Positions 59,614 to 64,000 of a DNA stretch of 64,000 nt are shown here, in pieces (the first letter of the stretch is position 1; every line of letters starts with the position of its first letter). Where the stretch lies: NCBI GenBank assembly GCA_004299845.1, contig CP036201.1, forward strand, positions 3,720,001 to 3,784,000, written 5' to 3'. A program made the position numbers and the translations under genes. The DNA comes from Verrucomicrobia bacterium S94 (GTDB lineage Bacteria > Verrucomicrobiota > Kiritimatiellia > Kiritimatiellales > Pontiellaceae). Under the pieces are notes generated by a model. That model was not told the origin of the DNA, did not search any database, and saw nothing but the letters and a program-made list of their open reading frames with translations.

Positions 59614-60419
59614 TGAAAACACTCTTTGATGGAACGATGGAGATCATCACCCCCTGCTTCTGCGCCGGGGCGGATCAGTCCAAGGCGGAAATCCGCGCAC
59701 CCTCGATTCGAGGGGAACTGCGTTGGTGGTTCCGTGCGCTGGGGGGAACCCGGCAGTTGGAAGCTGAGGTGTTTGGCTCAATAAAAGTGACGAAGGGTGA
59801 GAGGGTAATTAGCGAGAATCAGGCAAGTACTCTGATTGTCCGTGTTTCCGATCTGCGCAAAACGGGGGCAGAGAGCGGGCAGATGCCGTCGAATCACCGG
59901 TTCTTTGTTAAAACCCGCTTGGACAGCGGCAGTGCGGCTATGATTCCGGCCGGGTGGAGTTTCAGGCTTCAGATTCTTCAGGCAAAGCATACGAGTTGTG
60001 ATGATTTGATCGATTTTGCCGTTCGATGCTTTATGACGCTTGGCGGATTGGGATTGCGTTCCAACCGCGGATTGGGAGCGGTCCAGACCATGACGAAGCA
60101 ATCGGATTTCCAATCTTTGGAAAATGATTTGTGCAGCAGGGGTTTTGAAGTTTTCACTTTTCCCGTTCAGCAAAGTGCGCTGGATGCGCTGGTTGTGCTT
60201 GAGGAGCAGATTAAGAGCTTTCGCGAACAGGAGGGTGTTCAGAAAGACAGCAACAATGCCATGGGATTCGTACAAAGAAGAAAGAGACATGCTTCCTGTT
60301 TGCGGACGCGCCCGCTGAAAATGGAGAATGAAACATTCCTGCCAATCATGTTTTATTCCGAGGCGGCCATGGGAAATGTGACTGGTTTGCGCAGTAAACT
60401 GAAAGCTCATTTCGCATGA
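59613..60419 (+). CDS. cmr1: Cmr1 RAMP protein
   Basis: 268 residues, at the short end for Cmr1. It starts TLFDGTMEIITPCFCAGADQ, then EIRAPSIRGELRWWFRALGG, the hallmark Cmr1 motif, and CFMTLGGLGLRSNRGLGAVQ near residue 150. Cmr1 caps the complex at the crRNA 3' end and helps Cmr6. Start overlaps the cmr6 stop by one base. A 39-bp gap precedes the CARF-HEPN gene. Confidence 0.93.
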   Translation: MKTLFDGTMEIITPCFCAGADQSKAEIRAPSIRGELRWWFRALGGTRQLEAEVFGSIKVTKGERVISENQASTLIVRVSDLRKTGAESGQMPSNHRFFVKTRLDSGSAAMIPAGWSFRLQILQAKHTSCDDLIDFAVRCFMTLGGLGLRSNRGLGAVQTMTKQSDFQSLENDLCSRGFEVFTFPVQQSALDALVVLEEQIKSFREQEGVQKDSNNAMGFVQRRKRHASCLRTRPLKMENETFLPIMFYSEAAMGNVTGLRSKLKAHFA

Positions 60420-60458
60420 TTTCTGAAGTGGGTTGAAAAACGAAGGGGAACGAATCTT

Positions 60459-61726
60459 ATGAGTAATTCAAATGTGTTATTGCTGAGTGTAGGCGGTTCG
60501 TCGGAACCGAATATTCATGTCATCAAGGAGCGGAAGCCGGAGAAGATTATCTTTTTTTCGTCGGAATCAAGCCGGGAAAAGGTAGAGCAGGAGATTCTTC
60601 CGGCGGTCGGCTATTTCCCCCGATGCGGCCATATTGTGACGCCGGATGCGGAGGATGTCGGGGTAAGCACGTTTGAACTGCTGAAAAAAATGCCGGAGGA
60701 ACTGCGCAAGCTGGGCGAAACGATCGACTGGCCGCAGCTCTGCGGCTATACCGGCGGCACCAAGACCATGAGCGCGGCGGTGGTCTGGGCCTCATCGCGC
60801 TTCCCGTGTGAACTGCTGTATGTCGGCGGTCAAAAGCGTTCCAAGGGGGGCTGGGAATTGTTGAAAACGGGTCGGAGCAGCTGGTGGCCATTGAAAATCC
60901 ATGGAACGCAGTAGGCTGGTTTGAGGTCCGCACGGCCTTTGAACTGTTTAATCGGGCGCAGTACAGTAATGCCGCCAAAGTGCTCTCAGAGCTGTTGCAG
61001 AAAGTGCAGGCGCATGAGGTGCGGGTGATCGTTGAGTTTCTCCGAGACATCATGCAGGCGGTCGCCGACTGGGATGCCTTTCAGCATGCCCGGGCGCTCA
61101 AGGCGATGGAACGGGCGGTTCGGGAGCTGCCAAAAGTGCAGGGGTTGATCGAAGCTGAATTTCCGGAATTGCACCTGCTGCTCGAATGGCTGGAAACTGC
61201 GCGCGATCATTTGCGGGCGCTGAAAATTGCAAAAGATGGAGCTCTTCCCCTGTCGGAACCCCTTTGCGAAGAGCTGTTGTCAAATGCTTTGCGGCGTGCC
61301 CGCCTTGAAGGGAAATATGAGGATGCGACTGCCCGGCTCTATTCGCTGTTTGAGAAAGAGGTAAAGCGGCGCTTACTTGAACAGCATAACCTCGACAATT
61401 CTGCCTGTCTTCTGGATTCTATCCCGGAAACCATTCGGGATGACTATTCACGATATGCCGATGAAAAGAACGTCTGCCGGTTCGGTCTGAAAGGGACTGT
61501 TCATCTACTACAGGCACTGGGTTCACAGGATCTGTTTGTGGAGCGTTATCTGGAAAAGGAAAAGGAAATCGACCGTGCCATCGGCGCCCGCAATGCCAGC
61601 ATTTTGGGTCATGGAACGCAGCCTATTACAGAAGCAAAATTTGATGAATTGCTGATTCTTGTGCTTTTTGTTTTAGGGGTAAAAGAAGACGAAGTGCTTT
61701 GCATTCCCAAAATTCAAAAAAGCTAA
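60459..61726 (+). pseudogene. CARF-HEPN protein (TIGR02710-like), one frameshift
   Basis: Frame one has the CARF fold (NVLLLSVGGSSEPNIHVIK, GYTGGTKTMSAAVVWASSR); frame two continues VENGSEQLVAIENPWNAV and a helical HEPN domain with the RNase motif RNASILGH (R-x6-H). Adding one G to GGGGGG at 60845-60850 gives 422 residues with KGGLGIVENG, the family-typical join. CARF-HEPN proteins (Csm6/Csx1-like, here TIGR02710 branch) cut RNA when cyclic oligoadenylate binds. AGGGGAACG precedes the ATG. Probably functional in the organism. Confidence 0.8.
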
Positions 61727-61743
61727 ATATGGCCTAGGATCCG

Positions 61744-62148
61744 TCCATTCACCACCGCCGATCGATCCGGTTGAAGTCGCACGACTATGCGGGCGGCGGT
61801 GTGTATTTGAACCTTTCCCTTCGGTCATTATTTTCTGGCGAAAATTATATGTCGCTTCGCTTGATGGTTACGGTGTGTGCGCATCGGGAATTCATAGAAT
61901 GGGCGGGCGACAGCCCGTTTTTTCTTCCGAATGTGCGGAAAATGCTGGAGGAGGAATGGCGCCGGGGAGGCGAGGTGCGTACAGGCGTGTATCCCGGACC
62001 CTTTGTCGACATGCCCGACCATGTGCATGGACTGCTGCGCATCGAGCCCGGGGCCTCCGAGCTCGGCCGTGTCGTCGGCGGACGTCCGTTTTTTCATATC
62101 CGGCCCGCGGTTCTGGTTTACTCCTTTGCGTTGAGCGAAAGGAGACTT
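61744..62148 (+). pseudogene. RAYT (REP-associated tyrosine transposase) remnant
   Basis: The frame reads HHRRSIRLKSHDYAGGGVYL, then after a ~20-residue anomalous stretch MVTVCAHREFIEW and VDMPDHVHGLLRIEPG, the HUH motif of Y1/RAYT transposases. The tyrosine-bearing second half is missing and the region runs into the next small gene. It is best read as a truncated, decayed copy. The same window holds REP-like arrays of the kind RAYTs mobilise. Placed between the CARF-HEPN gene and the adaptation genes. Confidence 0.6.
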
Positions 62149-62394
62149 ATGAATGAAGGGAAGAACAACAGCCGCGTCGGCCGGCCGCTTCGTCCGGAAA
62201 AAACGGCGGAAGCGGACAAAATTATGCGCCTGTGCTGTCCGGACTGCGGCGGACGGGAGAGCGTTGTGCTGCCGGCGGGGGCGGAAGGTACTGCGGTGCT
62301 GCTGGAAACGCTGCGCCGAGCATGTCCGGACTGCGGCGGCGGGAAACGCCGTCTGGAACGGATACGTCATATCAGCAAAAAGGAGCGGAACTGA
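62149..62394 (+). CDS. small double-CxxC protein upstream of cas1
   Basis: 81 residues from ATG 62149 with a clean ribosome site (AAAGGAGACTT). Two identical CPDCGG motifs (near residues 30 and 62) separated by about 28 residues suggest one zinc ribbon; the rest is basic (NNSRVGRPLRPEKTAEADK and KRRLERIRHISKKERN). No family is recognised. The stop is two bases before the cas1 ATG, so it is co-translated with Cas1 and may help spacer capture. The longer frame fused to the RAYT remnant is considered an artefact. Confidence 0.55.
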   Translation: MNEGKNNSRVGRPLRPEKTAEADKIMRLCCPDCGGRESVVLPAGAEGTAVLLETLRRACPDCGGGKRRLERIRHISKKERN

Positions 62395-62396
62395 TT

Positions 62397-63425
62397 ATGC
62401 CTTCACTGGTCTTTAACGGAAACCGTATCGAAGCACGGCGCGAGAGCCGCCGGATCATTCTGAGCCGGACGGGCGACGACTGCAGCACTGCGGCCAGCGT
62501 GTCGGTTCCGCTTAACGATGTCGACCGCGCTACGGTGGTGGGGCACCCGCATGTTTCTGTATCGGTGCTCCAGAAACTGATGCGCGAAGGGATTCCCGTT
62601 TCGTTTATATCCGAAAAGGGTCATTGGTACGGCACCCTGCATCCGGATGGCGACAAAAATGCGGCGCGGCGGTTGATGCAGTACCGGCAGCAGGAAAATC
62701 CCGCGGTTCGGCTGAGCTGTGCCAAAAAGGTCGTGCGCGCCAAAATTCGGAATCAGCGTCGCGTTCTGCAGCGCCTCGCCGCAAACCGGAACGAATCGAA
62801 GGCCTCCGCGCACCTCGACGCGGTCGATACCCTGCGCCAGCTGGCCCGCACAGCGGGACAGGCTCCCGATAATGAATCGCTGCGCGGCATCGAAGGCACT
62901 GCCGCCGCGCGTTATTTTCAACGGCTCGGCCTTTTCTTTCCCGAAGCCGTACCCTTCAACGGCCGCTCCCGCCGGCCGCCGCGCGATGCCGCCAACGCGC
63001 TGCTCTCCTGGACCTATACCATTGTGCTGAGCGAAGTCGATGCCGCTCTGCGCCTGCAGGGGCTTGATCCCTGTTTCGGGTGGCTGCACGAAGTCTCTGC
63101 CGGAACGCCGGCCCTTGCACTGGATCTGCTCGAACCGTTGCGCGCGCCCGTCTGCGACCTGCTTGTGCTCAACCTCCTCAACCATGGAATCCTCGGTCCC
63201 GCCGACTTTCATGTAAGTGCCGAAGACGGCGGAACCTACCTGAACGAAACCGCCCGTAAAAAATTCTTCGTCCACTATGAATCCCACATGCAGCGCAAAT
63301 TCAAACCAGCTCCCGATGCGCCGCATACCGACCTGCGCCAATGCATCACCCGCCAGGTCTGGGGTGTGCTGCGCCTCCTCGAAAATCCGGAAACCGATGA
63401 AGCCGGAATCTTCCTTATGCCATGA
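62397..63425 (+). CDS. cas1: Cas1 integrase
   Basis: 342 residues from ATG 62397 (AAAGGAGCGG upstream; the open frame before it belongs to another reading of the small gene). Catalytic residues: Glu166 in RGIEGTAAARYF, His231 in WLHEVSAG and Asp243/Glu246 in LALDLLEPLRAPVCD. Together with Cas2 it inserts new spacers. GC-richer codon use than the cmr genes, hinting that the adaptation cassette was acquired separately. Overlaps the possible cas2 upstream start by four bases. Confidence 0.95.
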   Translation: MPSLVFNGNRIEARRESRRIILSRTGDDCSTAASVSVPLNDVDRATVVGHPHVSVSVLQKLMREGIPVSFISEKGHWYGTLHPDGDKNAARRLMQYRQQENPAVRLSCAKKVVRAKIRNQRRVLQRLAANRNESKASAHLDAVDTLRQLARTAGQAPDNESLRGIEGTAAARYFQRLGLFFPEAVPFNGRSRRPPRDAANALLSWTYTIVLSEVDAALRLQGLDPCFGWLHEVSAGTPALALDLLEPLRAPVCDLLVLNLLNHGILGPADFHVSAEDGGTYLNETARKKFFVHYESHMQRKFKPAPDAPHTDLRQCITRQVWGVLRLLENPETDEAGIFLMP

Positions 63426-63508
63426 TGCGCATCGATGAATTCAGCCGTTATTTCCCCGCTCAGCCGGAATACGGCTTTTACGACCCAGCCGGGAAGGAGA
63501 TCAAACAT

Positions 63509-63784
63509 ATGCTCCACCTTGTGGCCTACGACATCGCCGACGCCAAACGCCTCCGACTCGTTGCCAAAACCTGCGAGGATTTCGGGGTGCGCGTGGAATA
63601 TTCCGTTTTCGAATGCGACCTGCCGCCGGAACGTTTCGAAGGTTTCTGGAACGAACTCAACCGGATTATCAACAAAGATGAGGATTCTCTGCTCGCTTAT
63701 CGGATCTGTGGCGAATGCGTTAAAAAAACGCGTTCTTCCGGAACCGTCGTCCGTCCGGAAAAGGCCATGCTCTACATTTTATGA
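63509..63784 (+). CDS. cas2: Cas2
   Basis: 91 residues from ATG 63509, preceded by AAGGAG nine bases upstream; the MLHLVAYDIADAKRLRLVAK start and VRVEYSVFECDLPPERF are standard Cas2 (ferredoxin fold, metal-binding Asp in YDIAD). An in-frame ATG at 63422, which overlaps the cas1 stop, would add 29 residues (MMRIDEFSRYF...). The shorter start fits family length and ribosome site better, but the longer product cannot be excluded. Structural partner of Cas1 in spacer integration. Confidence 0.9.
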   Translation: MLHLVAYDIADAKRLRLVAKTCEDFGVRVEYSVFECDLPPERFEGFWNELNRIINKDEDSLLAYRICGECVKKTRSSGTVVRPEKAMLYIL

Positions 63785-63839
63785 ACTTTTTCGGCGGCAC
63801 GTCAAAACCGCTAAAAACCCGGGGGTGCCGCCGAAAGTT
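63784..63839 (+). terminator. strong hairpin after cas2
   Basis: Inverted repeat with left arm AACTTTTTCGGCGGCAC and right arm GTGCCGCCGAAAGTT (two extra T on the left) around a 24-base loop, starting directly after the cas2 stop. It probably ends the cas transcript. Confidence 0.65.
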
Positions 63840-64000
63840 GTAAGTGCATTTATTTCAATGAATTGTGTTTATTTTTGTGAGGTTTTTCATCCGGATTTCG
63901 GCCGGAAAAAGAGGGGAAAAATGGACTGCCGCCAAAACGGGCTTGCAACCTCCTGGGAATCAATGACATAAAAGGGGTGCTGTCCGAATAGGGCAGAAAG
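63840..64000 (+). CRISPR. leader and probable first CRISPR repeat, cut by window edge
   Basis: After the cas2 hairpin, about 135 bases of AT-rich leader-like sequence run to a candidate repeat starting near 63977 (GTGCTGTCCGAATAGGGCAG). It contains a short inverted stem CTGTCC/GGGCAG around GAATA, typical of CRISPR repeats, and is cut off at the last base. No second repeat can be seen, so the array is inferred from position and stem only. Confidence 0.45.

Noticed and set aside
60840-60855. Transcriptional slippage at the G6 run of the CARF-HEPN gene
   Set aside because: The run is short for slippage, and the same type of break occurs at G3-G5 runs in other genes where slippage is not expected.
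61771-62394. One 207-residue protein fusing RAYT sequence to the CxxC protein
   Set aside because: It begins with TTG, and a strong ribosome site with ATG at 62149 starts the CxxC part separately, so the fusion is probably incidental read-through.

Overview
The window reads like a chromosome segment of a marine member of the Planctomycetes-Verrucomicrobia-Chlamydiae group, most likely Kiritimatiellota (Pontiella-like). This placement is inferred, with no rRNA in view, from a secreted GH86-type agarase/porphyranase with a Verrucomicrobia-style C-terminal domain, FloA/NfeD and SPFH membrane proteins, REP-like repeat arrays with a RAYT transposase remnant, and the overall gene style. Coding density is high, with short overlaps and long operons.

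Layout. 1-5.1 kb: 5'-truncated propeller-like protein, a DUF3592-like membrane protein, adenine deaminase, a membrane protein. 5.1-12.8 kb (minus strand): nth, methyltransferase, inositol-phosphatase family, FloA, bactofilin-like membrane protein, NfeD, FtsB-like protein and an enolase with a lysine-rich repeat tail. 13-24.5 kb: GH86 enzyme with a LacI-type palindrome upstream, phospholipase-D lipoprotein, dCache-AlbA_2 sensor protein, TatD, and an operon of soluble FtsK, LRV-repeat protein and two small related proteins. 24.7-43.3 kb: coiled-coil protein, FKBP, pgm, adenylate kinase-like gene, two tandem SPFH proteins with vault-like architecture, ppiC, ruvAB, typA, an RRM protein and a tldD/pmbA pair. 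43.7-50 kb: MFS transporter plus ferredoxin, then a NemR-like electrophile/redox regulon with two identical palindromic operators.

50.4-64 kb is a type III-B CRISPR-Cas locus: a Cas_NE0113 CARF protein, a DUF1874-like ring nuclease, a Card1/Can2-type CARF nuclease, Cmr2 (Cas10) with intact HD and GGDD motifs, Cmr3, Cmr4, Cmr5, Cmr6 and Cmr1, a CARF-HEPN ribonuclease, a RAYT remnant, a small zinc-ribbon protein, Cas1, Cas2, a leader and what looks like the first CRISPR repeat at the window edge. The expected logic is that Cmr recognises foreign RNA, Cas10 makes cyclic oligoadenylate, the CARF proteins respond, and the ring nuclease switches the signal off.

Two cross-cutting observations. First, three arrays (12 copies) of a ~150-bp unit are built from two inverted REP-like hairpins that each start with GTAG, a REPIN/BIME-like organisation. 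Second, six otherwise well conserved genes (adk-like, ppiC, tldD, pmbA, cmr3, CARF-HEPN) each carry one frameshift that is repaired by adding one G to a G-run. This points to homopolymer consensus errors rather than real pseudogenes.
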